Position numbers and translations under genes: made by a program
Assembly (NCBI RefSeq): GCF_000633395.1
Contig: NZ_AYMU01000001.1
Coordinates: forward strand, 372,001 to 436,000
DNA from: Pseudomonas sp. PH1b
Lineage (GTDB): Bacteria > Pseudomonadota > Gammaproteobacteria > Pseudomonadales > Pseudomonadaceae
Length of the DNA: 64,000 bases
Direction: 5' to 3'
Notes under the pieces: model-generated
Databases searched by the model: none
Seen by the model: the letters and a program-made list of their open reading frames with translations, nothing else
What the model was told of the DNA's origin: nothing
Shown: one piece after another, positions 43,426 through 50,963 of the stretch
How positions within the stretch are numbered: the first letter of the stretch is position 1
Layout: each line of letters starts with the position of its first letter

Positions 43426-44373
43426 TCAGGCGAAGCCTTGCTCGACCGACCAGGTCGCGTACCACTGGCGGAACATCGCGTACTGGGTCTGCGCGTAGTT
43501 GCGCTGGGCATCGCTGAGGGCATCGGTTTCGTTGAAGTGCAGGGTGTATTCGCGGTCGCCGTTGAGCACCATCAGGTACTTGTAATACAGCACCAGGTCG
43601 GTGCCTTCGTCGAATGAAGACAGCACCGCCAGGGCCGTCTCCAGCTCACCGGCCTGGCGACGGGCCTTGGGGTCGCCCTTGGCGGCGGCCTTGCTCAGCG
43701 CCACCAGTTGCAGCACTTCCCGCGGAAGCACATTGCCGATGCCGGTGATGGCGCCGGTGGCGTTGCAGTTGACGAAGCCGTAGACCACATGGGTATCGAC
43801 CCCCACCATCAGGGTCACGTCGTCATCCTTGGAGGTGATGTGCTCGGCGGCGTAGCGCAGATCGGCGGCGCCGCCGAACTCCTTGAAACCGATCAGGTTC
43901 GGGTAGTCGCGGCGCAGTTCGAAGAACAGATCGGCACGGGTGGAAAAGCCATAGTGCGGGCTGTTGTAGATGACCGATGGCAGCGTCGGCGTGGCCTTGA
44001 GAATGGCACTGAAGTGCGCCTTCTGCGCCGCCACCGAAGTGCCACGGGACAACAGACGCGGAATGACCATCAACCCCTGGGCCCCGACCTTGGCCGCATG
44101 GGTGGCGTGGGACACTGCCTCGCGGGTATTCACCGCGCCGGTGCCGACAATGGTCGGGACCCCCGCGGCGATCAGGCGCGCCACGCCTTCCTGGCGTTCG
44201 GCCTCGGTCAGCAGCGGCCAGTCGCCCATGGAGCCGCAGTACACCACCGCACTCATGCCGATATCGATCAGCTCGCGGCCCTTTGCGACCAAGGCGTCGA
44301 AATCCGGTTTGCGTGCAGCCGTGCAAGGGGTCATCAGCGCGGGTATGCAGCCGGTGAAGATGTTATCGCTCAT
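43426..44373 (-). CDS. dihydrodipicolinate synthase-family protein, probable 1-pyrroline-4-hydroxy-2-carboxylate deaminase
   Basis: A 315-residue TIM-barrel protein of the DapA/NAL family. The Schiff-base lysine lies in NLIGFKEFGGAADLRYA and the Y of the catalytic triad in VIYNSPHYGFST. The close pairing with a D-amino acid oxidase-like gene matches hydroxyproline clusters of Pseudomonas, where this family makes 2-oxoglutarate semialdehyde. The epimerase and aldehyde dehydrogenase of that pathway are not in the window. AAGGAGAG precedes the ATG at 44373. A different aldol or lyase substrate cannot be excluded. Confidence 0.75.
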   Translation of the reverse strand: MSDNIFTGCIPALMTPCTAARKPDFDALVAKGRELIDIGMSAVVYCGSMGDWPLLTEAERQEGVARLIAAGVPTIVGTGAVNTREAVSHATHAAKVGAQGLMVIPRLLSRGTSVAAQKAHFSAILKATPTLPSVIYNSPHYGFSTRADLFFELRRDYPNLIGFKEFGGAADLRYAAEHITSKDDDVTLMVGVDTHVVYGFVNCNATGAITGIGNVLPREVLQLVALSKAAAKGDPKARRQAGELETALAVLSSFDEGTDLVLYYKYLMVLNGDREYTLHFNETDALSDAQRNYAQTQYAMFRQWYATWSVEQGFA

Positions 44374-45058
44374 GGTGGTCTCTCCTTAAACAAGTCATTG
44401 GGCGCTGCAAACAGTGCAGGGGCCGCCGCGGGCGGCTGCGCGGTGATCAGCACATTCAGCGAGGGCGTCGAGCAGCCTGGCGGGCCTCTTTCGAACCTCC
44501 CCTCAGCCAAGTAGGCAGGCCTCAGAATGAGCGCAAAGGAGGGGCGGCGCTTGATCGAAATGGAGGTAAATTTTGACGAAAGCAGCACAGTTTCAGCGCG
44601 CCCTGGCGCCGGCTGCAGGAGAGGCGTTATGCAAGCGTTCGAGGCGCCGACAAGGGCCGCGCGAGCAGCGCAGGATCAGCGCTCCGGCGCGAAGCATTGG
44701 CGCCGCGAGGCGCGCGGCTGGGTCTCCTGGCCCGGAGCGAGGCGCGCCCTGCAGAGAGAAACCGCGGCGTGCAAACCATGGCTGCGCCAGAGCTGCATCC
44801 ATGGCCGACCGCTCGAGATGGAAAGCCTGTAGCGCCATGGATACTCGACTCTCTGACGCGGCCTGTGGCCCGTGGCACCAGCGGGGCGGGCCGGCAGCGA
44901 TTGCACCTGTGCCTGAAGCGGGGCGACGGGCGCGGGAAAGTGCATCATCGCGGATACAACCCTTACCCATTCTTTACCTTGAAGCGGTGCGCAAACGGCC
45001 GTGGCGGCTGTCTGAACGGCCAGGAAAATACCTCCTGATCATGAATGAGAGTGAGCCT
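44374..45058. other. 685-bp stretch without a supported gene
   Basis: This region must hold the promoter of the deaminase gene at its left end. A GCCGCC-GCG-GGCGGC hairpin lies near 44425. The middle (44590-44960) is very GC- and arginine-codon-rich in every frame, and its open frames (for example from 44527 or 44573, plus strand) show no ribosome binding site, no domain and no normal codon bias. It could be a decayed gene or a structured non-coding segment. Confidence 0.4.
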
Positions 45059-45244
45059 ATGTTGTTGAAGCAAATGACCCGAATGGCAGCGCTGGTGGCC
45101 CTGCTGTCCTCCCTGTCCGGTTGCTGGATGTTCTTCCCCCCGGGTGGCGGCCATGGCGGTGGTCACGGCGGCTACGGGGGCGGTGAGCGAGGCGGACCGG
45201 GCGGTGGCCCTGGCGGAGGCCCGGGGGGCGGTGATCGACGCTGA
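45059..45244 (+). CDS. small glycine-rich lipoprotein
   Basis: A 61-residue protein with a lipoprotein signal peptide (MLLKQMTRMAALVALLSS then LSGC lipobox, lipidated Cys near residue 22). The mature part is almost entirely Gly with some Pro, His and Arg (GGGHGGGHGGYGGG, then GGPGGG repeats). A start six codons upstream (MNESEP) is possible. The residue after the lipidated Cys is Trp, not Asp, so outer-membrane sorting is expected. The function is unknown. Confidence 0.7.
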   Translation: MLLKQMTRMAALVALLSSLSGCWMFFPPGGGHGGGHGGYGGGERGGPGGGPGGGPGGGDRR

Positions 45245-45276
45245 TATTTCGGGGCAGCGGCCAGCACGGCCGCTTG

Positions 45277-45819
45277 TCAGGTCCGTGGGGGCAGGGCATG
45301 GGGCAGGCTGATGGGCGGCGCATCCGGCAATGGTCGTGATGACTGCTGCATCAGATACCCGATGATCTGCTCCGTGCTCAGTTCCACCTGCAACAGCGCC
45401 TCATCGCCAAACCAATGGTTGGGCCAGAAGATCAGGTCCGAGGCGTTGGCCTGCGGGAAGTTGGTTTCCAGCAGGCTGAGGGCGTAGTGAATATCCGACT
45501 CCTTGCCCTCGCACTTGCGGATGAACTGCAGCAATGCGCAGGCCTCGTCGAAGCTCAGGTCGGCGACGTACTTTTCCTGGTGAAATGCCGTGCGGATAAA
45601 GTTCTGCGCATCGGTGTAGCTGTACATGTCGCGAAATTCGTGGAACTCGAACGGGTTGACGCAATGGCTGTTCCACTGCTGGATCAGGGCATCGATTTCG
45701 GGGCTTTCCTGCTCCTGGTTGTCGCAGATTCTTTCCAGGATTTCGCTCAGCAGCGCCTTCATCAAGGCACGTTTTTTCGGCGTTGGGCGCAGGGGTTTCA
45801 GCCGATCCGGGATGGCCAT
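45277..45819 (-). CDS. hypothetical protein, 180 residues
   Basis: I do not recognise this protein. It is soluble, acidic and mostly helical, with no signal peptide or membrane helix (start MAIPDRLKPLRPTPKKRALM, then a stretch with FHEFRDMYSYTDAQNFIRTA). The tail from about residue 160 is Pro-rich (RPLPDAPPISLPHALPPRT). Codon use looks like normal core genes, and an AGGAG-type site (CAGGAGCC) precedes the ATG. It lies 32 bp from the convergent lipoprotein gene and 72 bp upstream of the sensor kinase stop. Confidence 0.75.
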   Translation of the reverse strand: MAIPDRLKPLRPTPKKRALMKALLSEILERICDNQEQESPEIDALIQQWNSHCVNPFEFHEFRDMYSYTDAQNFIRTAFHQEKYVADLSFDEACALLQFIRKCEGKESDIHYALSLLETNFPQANASDLIFWPNHWFGDEALLQVELSTEQIIGYLMQQSSRPLPDAPPISLPHALPPRT

Positions 45820-45891
45820 GTTCTGGCTCCTGTCTGGTTATTGCTACAGCCGGCTGGCCGACGCAGGTGCGCGTCGCCAGGGGCACGCATC

Positions 45892-47319
45892 TTATACCAA
45901 CCTTACGGGGTCGGGCGCTGAGCTCGCGGGCTCAAGCCGGGGCGATCGGGGAAGCAGGAGCACGGCGCACAGGCCGCCTTCGGGGCGGTTGTGCAGTTCC
46001 AGGCGGCTGCCGATCCGCCCGGCAATGGCCTGGACAATGGCCAGCCCGAGCCCGGCGCCGTTGGCCGTGCCCTGGCTGTAGAAACGCTCCAGCAGCCGCG
46101 GACGTTGCGCTTCATCGATGCCGGGGCCGGCGTCCTCGATGCTCAAGCGCACGCTGGCATCGTCCAGGGGCTGGACCCGCACCTGCACTTCGCTGCCCGG
46201 CGGCGCAAAGTTCAGGGCATTGGTCACCAGGTTCTGCAGGGCGATCGCCAGGGCCAGGGGATCGGTGTCGATCCGGCAGTCTTCGTCACCCTCCAGTACC
46301 AGTTCAACGTCCTTGTCCAGGGCCAGGGGCGCCAACTCCGCCAGCTCTTCGCGCACCAGGGCGGTGAGGGCCACGGGGCTGTGCTGCACAGGCATCGAGG
46401 GCGGTTCGATGCGGGCCAGGGTCAGCAACTGGCTGGCCAGGCGCGTGGCCCGGTCGACGCCGTTGCGCAAAAAGTCCAGGGCTTCCTGGCGCTGTTCCGG
46501 GGTGGCCGCGTGCTGGGCGTTCTGCGCATGAATCCGCAGGATCGCCAACGGTGTGCGCAGTTCATGGGCGGCGTCGGCAATAAAGCGCCGCTCGCGCTCC
46601 AGCAGGCTGTCGATCTGCCCCAGCAACTGGTTGAGGGCGGTCTGCATCGGCTCCAGGTCCCGGGGCAGGGGCTTGAGCTGCAGGGGTTGCAGGGTCTCGC
46701 TGCTGCGCCCGCGTATGCCCTGGGCCATGGCCCGCAACGGCTTGAAGCCCCAGCCGATGGCCAGCCAGATCAGGACGCTGAGCAATGGCACGCCGATCAG
46801 GGTCGGCCACAAGGTGTGGCGCATGATGCGCTGGATCAGGTCCTGGCGGATGTCGTCGCGCTCACCAACCCAGATCAGCAAGCCCTGCTGCGGGTCGGCG
46901 AGGAGAAAGGCGCACCAGTCCTTGCCGTTTTCCAACAGATCGTGGGCCCCCAGGGTTGCAGGCGGTGCCGCCAATATCGGGGCCTCGGCGGAGCGCATCA
47001 GCAACTGGCCGTCGTCGCGCCAGACCTGGAACGTCAGGCGGGTTTCATAGGGGTGGGCCGCGCCCTCCACGCCGACCCGGCTCATGGCCTGGTCGAAGGC
47101 CTGGTGCAGGCGTTCCCAGTCCGCTGCGTCCGGCTTCTGAGCCGGGTCGCGCTGGCGCAGCACCCCTTGCAGCAACCGCGCGCTCTGGGCCAGCTGCGCG
47201 TCGTAGACCTCCTCGATTTCATGGTGGCTGTCGCGCAGCACCAGCCAACTGATCAGCAAGTCCCCCAGCAGTACCAGCACCAGCACCGGCAACAGGATCC
47301 GCGTGCGTACCGAATTCAT
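45892..47319 (-). CDS. sensor histidine kinase, QseC/PmrB type
   Basis: A 475-residue inner-membrane kinase. An N-terminal helix (about 8-28) and a second near 165-185 enclose a periplasmic sensor of about 140 residues. A short HAMP-like region leads to the DHp helix with phospho-acceptor His252 (AAHELRTPLAIL). The ATPase domain has the N box (LVTNALNFAPPG) and G boxes (DAGPGID, GAGLGLAIV). It starts inside the end of the regulator gene (4-bp overlap). The stimulus is unknown; PepSY and cytochrome b561 targets hint at a redox or metal signal. Confidence 0.88.
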   Translation of the reverse strand: MNSVRTRILLPVLVLVLLGDLLISWLVLRDSHHEIEEVYDAQLAQSARLLQGVLRQRDPAQKPDAADWERLHQAFDQAMSRVGVEGAAHPYETRLTFQVWRDDGQLLMRSAEAPILAAPPATLGAHDLLENGKDWCAFLLADPQQGLLIWVGERDDIRQDLIQRIMRHTLWPTLIGVPLLSVLIWLAIGWGFKPLRAMAQGIRGRSSETLQPLQLKPLPRDLEPMQTALNQLLGQIDSLLERERRFIADAAHELRTPLAILRIHAQNAQHAATPEQRQEALDFLRNGVDRATRLASQLLTLARIEPPSMPVQHSPVALTALVREELAELAPLALDKDVELVLEGDEDCRIDTDPLALAIALQNLVTNALNFAPPGSEVQVRVQPLDDASVRLSIEDAGPGIDEAQRPRLLERFYSQGTANGAGLGLAIVQAIAGRIGSRLELHNRPEGGLCAVLLLPRSPRLEPASSAPDPVRLV

Positions 47320-47978
47320 GGCTTGAGCTCCAGCACATAGCCGACGCCGCGCACGGTGCGGATCAGTTCGCTGCAGAGCTTCTTGCGCAGGTTGTGGATC
47401 AGCACTTCCAGGGTGTTGCTTTCGACCCGGTCCTGCCAGCCGTACAGCGCCCGGGACAGGCGCTCGCGGGTCACCACCTTGCCCGGACGCACCAGCAACT
47501 GGTGCAGCAGCTGATATTCCATGGGAGTCAGCAGCACTTCGCTGTGCTGCCAATGCACCTGCTGGGTGGCCGGATCGAGCCGGATCCCGGCGTGCTCCAG
47601 CAGCGGCTGGGCCCGGCCCTGGCTACGGCGCAACAGGGCGCGGACCCGGGCCTTGAGCTCTTCGACATCGAACGGTTTGACCAGGTAGTCGTCGGCCCCG
47701 GCATCCAGCCCGGCAATGCGCTCGGCGGTGCCATCGCGGGCGGTGAGGATCAGCACCGGCAGCTCCTGTTGTTCGGCCCGCAGTTGCTGCAGCAGCGCCA
47801 AGCCGTCGAGCCGCGGCAGGCCCAGGTCCAGCAGCAACAGGTCGAAGCTTTCACTGCGCAGGGCGTGCAGGGCGCTGATGCCATCCTGCAGCCAGTCCAG
47901 GGTGTAGCCTTCGGCGCCCAGGGCCACGCGGATGCCCTGGCCGAGGGCACGATCATCTTCGACAAGCAGCAGGCGCAT
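47316..47978 (-). CDS. OmpR/PhoB-family response regulator, QseB/PmrA type
   Basis: A 220-residue regulator. The receiver domain (1-115) has the acidic pair VEDD, phospho-acceptor Asp51 and the switch Lys101 in LVKPF. The C-terminal winged helix (about 125-220) is of the Trans_reg_C type, with the recognition region NTLEVLIHNLRKKL. The ATG at 47978 matches the family start MRLLLVEDDRALGQG. A direct repeat fitting this class of regulator lies in the divergent promoter region. Confidence 0.92.
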   Translation of the reverse strand: MRLLLVEDDRALGQGIRVALGAEGYTLDWLQDGISALHALRSESFDLLLLDLGLPRLDGLALLQQLRAEQQELPVLILTARDGTAERIAGLDAGADDYLVKPFDVEELKARVRALLRRSQGRAQPLLEHAGIRLDPATQQVHWQHSEVLLTPMEYQLLHQLLVRPGKVVTRERLSRALYGWQDRVESNTLEVLIHNLRKKLCSELIRTVRGVGYVLELKP

Positions 47979-48086
47979 GGGCGGTTCTCGGAAGGACAAG
48001 GGGGAAGGGAAGGGGCGCATGATGACGCCGGCCAGGGTCCGCCGGCAGGGGTTTTTCCCGGGGAAATGTTACCGCGCGTTGCCAAC

Positions 48087-48104
48087 TAAGCTTTCATTAA
48101 GCTT
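48087..48104. promoter_or_regulatory. Direct-repeat box for the OmpR-type regulator
   Basis: TAAGCTT-TCAT-TAAGCTT is a 7-bp direct repeat with an 11-bp period, the usual half-site spacing for dimeric OmpR/PmrA-class regulators. It lies between the divergent regulator gene and the PepSY gene, 46 bp before the PepSY start, so it could serve both. Confidence 0.6.
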
Positions 48105-48149
48105 GGTTTTGCACAGTGCAGGCTCCCTTTATCAACGGAGCGTTTCTCC

Positions 48150-48416
48150 ATGCGCAAAGTCCTGCTGCTGTCCCTTGTTCTCGCCAGCCCCCTGGCCATC
48201 GCCGGCCCGCAATGCACCACCGCCGAACGCTCGCAATGGCAGGATCAGACAGCCTTCCAGGAACAGCTCAAGGCCCAGGGTTACCAGATCAGCAAGTTCA
48301 AGGTCACCGATGGCAACTGCTACGAGATCTACGGCTTCGACAAGGACAAGCGCAAGGTCGAGATCTACCACGACCCGGTCACCGGCAAAGCAGTGAAGAC
48401 CGAGATCAAAGGCTGA
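48150..48416 (+). CDS. secreted PepSY-domain protein
   Basis: An 88-residue protein with a signal peptide (MRKVLLLSLVLASPLAIAG) and a single PepSY domain (YQISKFKVTDGNCYEIYGF to VEIYHDPVTGKAVKTEIKG). PepSY domains are small periplasmic modules, some inhibitory to proteases and many found near redox or metal systems. Its stop overlaps the cytochrome gene start (TGATG), so the two are coupled. GGAG precedes the ATG. It is divergent from the two-component system, which probably controls it. Confidence 0.88.
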   Translation: MRKVLLLSLVLASPLAIAGPQCTTAERSQWQDQTAFQEQLKAQGYQISKFKVTDGNCYEIYGFDKDKRKVEIYHDPVTGKAVKTEIKG

Positions 48417-48961
48417 TGCCAGAAGCTTCCCTGCGGCTGTGGGACCCGTTGGTGCGACTGTTTCACCTGTCCATCGCCGGGGTCTTTATCGGCAACTACT
48501 TCTTCAATGAAGCCGGTGACGACTGGCATGTCTGGCTCGGTTACTACGCCATGGCCTGGCTGCTATTGCGCACAGTCTGGGGATTTGTCGGGCCGCGCAG
48601 TGCGCGCTGGTCCGACTTCTGGCCGACCCGGGCCCGACTGGCGGGGCATCTGCGCTCGCTGCTGGCCGGGCGCCCCGAGCATCGCCTGGGACATTCGCCG
48701 CTGGGCGCCCTGGTGATGTTGCTGATGCTGCTGGCGCTGTTGCTGATCGGCATCAGCGGCTTCTTGATGGCGGAGGTCGATGCCCTGTGGGGCGCCGACT
48801 GGCCGCTGCAGGTGCACGAAACCAGCGCCGATGTGCTGCTGGGGCTGGTGCTGCTGCACGTCTGCGCAGCGATATTTGAAAGCGTCCAGGTGCGCGACAA
48901 CCTGCCGTTGTCGATGCTCACCGGCCGCCGCCGGCCCTTGCCGGGCAGTGCTAAGCGCTAA
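48416..48961 (+). CDS. cytochrome b561-like membrane protein
   Basis: A 181-residue protein of the Ni,Fe-hydrogenase-type cytochrome b / b561 family. About four hydrophobic helices are visible, with histidines suited to haem b binding in RLFHLSIAGVF, WHVWLGYYAM, QVHETSADVL and LLHVCAAIFE. It probably moves electrons across the inner membrane. The partner could be the PepSY protein encoded just upstream, an inference from overlap. The start is fixed by the 3-bp stop/start overlap at 48414-48418. Confidence 0.85.
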   Translation: MPEASLRLWDPLVRLFHLSIAGVFIGNYFFNEAGDDWHVWLGYYAMAWLLLRTVWGFVGPRSARWSDFWPTRARLAGHLRSLLAGRPEHRLGHSPLGALVMLLMLLALLLIGISGFLMAEVDALWGADWPLQVHETSADVLLGLVLLHVCAAIFESVQVRDNLPLSMLTGRRRPLPGSAKR

Positions 48962-49007
48962 TGGTTTTTTTCCTTGTTCCCACCCTGTATTTGCCACGGG
49001 TTCCTGT

Positions 49008-50303
49008 ATGCGTGCGCTGTCCTTTCGCCTGATCTTCCTCTGCAGCAGCCTGCTGTTGGCCGCAGTCTTTATCGCCGCCTGGCGCAGCCATCCACCTCAT
49101 CAGCTGGCGCCTTTCGCCCAGGCCGCCGTCAGCAGCGACGGGGCGACGGCCAACAGCACACCGCAATACACCAGCCGCTTCGTCTCCTCGGAACTGGATG
49201 ACTTCGTGCATTCCTCCTCGGTGACTGCCTTGCCCGGCGGCGACTTGATGGCCGTGTGGTTCGCCGGCTCCCGGGAAGGCGCCGCCGATGTCCAGGTGCG
49301 CAGCGCACGCTTTGATGCCCAGAGCGGCGAGTGGGGCGCCGAGCAGGTGCTGGCCACCCGTGAATCGACCCGCGACGGCACCGGGCGCTACATCCGCAAA
49401 CTCGGCAACCCGGTGATCGCCCTCGGCCCGGACCAGCGCCTGTGGATGTTCTACGTTTCGGTGTCGGTGGGCGGCTGGGCCACCAGCGCCATCAACCTGA
49501 TGGTCTCCGACGACCTGGGGCGCAGCTGGTCGGCGCCACGGCAACTGGTGACCTCGCCGTTCTTCAACATCAGCACCCTGGTGCGCGCCGCACCGGTGTT
49601 CCATGCCGACGGCGCCATCGGCCTGCCGGTGTACCACGAGTTCATGGGCAAGTTCGCCGAGTACCTGTACCTGAGCGCCGATGGCGCGGTGATCGACAAA
49701 TTCCGCATCAGCCGCGGCAAGCACTCCCTGCAACCGACCATCGTGCCCCTGGACGAACGTCGCGCCGTGGCCATGCTGCGCTACGCCGGCGACACCCACC
49801 ACAAGGTCCTGGCCAGCCGCACCGAAGACGCCGGGCAGACCTGGAGCGAACCTTATCCCCTGCAACCGTCCAACCCCAACTCGTCCCTGGCGGCAGTGGG
49901 CACCGACGACCAAGGTCTGCTGGTGGCCCTCAACGACCTGCAGGACGGGCGCTTCAAACTCAGCCTGTACGGCACCGACGCCGGCCTCAGCCAATGGCGC
50001 CCGCTGGTGGAACTGGACCAGTCCCCCGATCCCCTGGGCCAGCCGTTTTCCCATGAGGCCTACAAGGACATCATCGGCGCAGGCTTCCGCGCCTCCAGCG
50101 GCGCCCGGCGCCTGCCTCTGGAGCAGCGCTTCCTGAGCAACCTCGACTACCGGGTGTGCAAGCCCCAGGGCTGCGACTTCGAGTACGAATACCCCTACTT
50201 CAGCCGCGGGGCGGATGGCATGTACCACCTGGTCTATTCCTGGAACAACACCTTTATCAAGCACGTCAGCTTCAACGCGGCGTGGCTGGCGGAGCGCTTG
50301 TGA
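49008..50303 (+). CDS. sialidase-like (BNR/Asp-box) exported or membrane-anchored protein
   Basis: A 431-residue protein with an N-terminal hydrophobic anchor or signal (residues 5-24) and a six-bladed sialidase-type propeller. Two clear Asp boxes are SDDLGRSWSAP (near 166) and TEDAGQTWSEP (near 274). The early segment VWFAGSREGAADVQVR resembles the GH33-like/DUF family with an Arg in the first strand. A glycosidase acting on a surface or periplasmic glycan is likely, but true sialidase activity is unproven. It overlaps the next gene by 3 bp and lies 46 bp after the cytochrome gene. Confidence 0.75.
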   Translation: MRALSFRLIFLCSSLLLAAVFIAAWRSHPPHQLAPFAQAAVSSDGATANSTPQYTSRFVSSELDDFVHSSSVTALPGGDLMAVWFAGSREGAADVQVRSARFDAQSGEWGAEQVLATRESTRDGTGRYIRKLGNPVIALGPDQRLWMFYVSVSVGGWATSAINLMVSDDLGRSWSAPRQLVTSPFFNISTLVRAAPVFHADGAIGLPVYHEFMGKFAEYLYLSADGAVIDKFRISRGKHSLQPTIVPLDERRAVAMLRYAGDTHHKVLASRTEDAGQTWSEPYPLQPSNPNSSLAAVGTDDQGLLVALNDLQDGRFKLSLYGTDAGLSQWRPLVELDQSPDPLGQPFSHEAYKDIIGAGFRASSGARRLPLEQRFLSNLDYRVCKPQGCDFEYEYPYFSRGADGMYHLVYSWNNTFIKHVSFNAAWLAERL

Positions 50304-50914
50304 TGCTGTCCCTGTGGCAAGCCCACCTGAGTTTTATCCTCCTGGGTTTCGTGCTGCTCGGCAGCCTGCGAGTGACCACGCCCTGGCGCCCCTGGCTGCT
50401 GCCCGTGCTGGCCCTGGTCAGCTTTATCCCGCTGAACCAGTTGCCGCTGGCGGCCTATGTGCGCAGCTTCACCGATGACCTGGCCATCAGCACCCTGGTG
50501 CTGCTGGGCTGGGTCAGCCTGCGGCGCTTGGGAGTGGTTGCGCCGCTGCCCGGCAAACACCGAGTGCAGGTCCTGCTGCTGTTTATCGGCCTGACCCTGA
50601 GTCTGTACCCCGCGACCCTGGGCCTGACCTATTTCGACCCCTACCGCTGGGGCTACAACCCACGACCGATGATTGTGCTGATGGGCCTGGCGGCGCTGGT
50701 GCTGCTGTGGCAGCGCAACCTGCTGGGGGTACTGATGCTGGCGGCCGGCACCCTGGCCTTTGCCCTGCGCCTCAAGCCTTCGGAAAACTACTGGGACTAT
50801 CTGCTGGACCCGCTGCTGGCGAGTTACTGCCTGATCGCCGGCAGTGGCGCACTGCTGCTGTGGCTGTGGCGCCGTTTCGTCCAGCGCAGCCGCCGGCAGC
50901 CCCTTGCCGGCTAA
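50303..50914 (+). CDS. multi-pass membrane protein of unknown function
   Basis: A 203-residue, very hydrophobic protein with about six transmembrane helices (start MLSLWQAHLSFILLGFVLLG). I recognise no family. Its start overlaps the stop of the sialidase-like gene (TGATG), and the phosphoglycerol-transferase-like gene follows after 49 bp, so it likely acts with them on an envelope glycan. Possible catalytic residues are not evident; D-rich loops (FTDDLAIS, YFDPYRWGY) lie between helices. Confidence 0.75.
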   Translation: MLSLWQAHLSFILLGFVLLGSLRVTTPWRPWLLPVLALVSFIPLNQLPLAAYVRSFTDDLAISTLVLLGWVSLRRLGVVAPLPGKHRVQVLLLFIGLTLSLYPATLGLTYFDPYRWGYNPRPMIVLMGLAALVLLWQRNLLGVLMLAAGTLAFALRLKPSENYWDYLLDPLLASYCLIAGSGALLLWLWRRFVQRSRRQPLAG

Positions 50915-50963
50915 ACCAACAGGCCGCGCCGCGGCCTTCGACAACACCATACAGAGGTCAATG

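Noticed and set aside
44573..45058. N-terminal extension of the Gly-rich lipoprotein
   Set aside because: The upstream frame has no start signal and would bury the lipoprotein signal peptide inside the protein.
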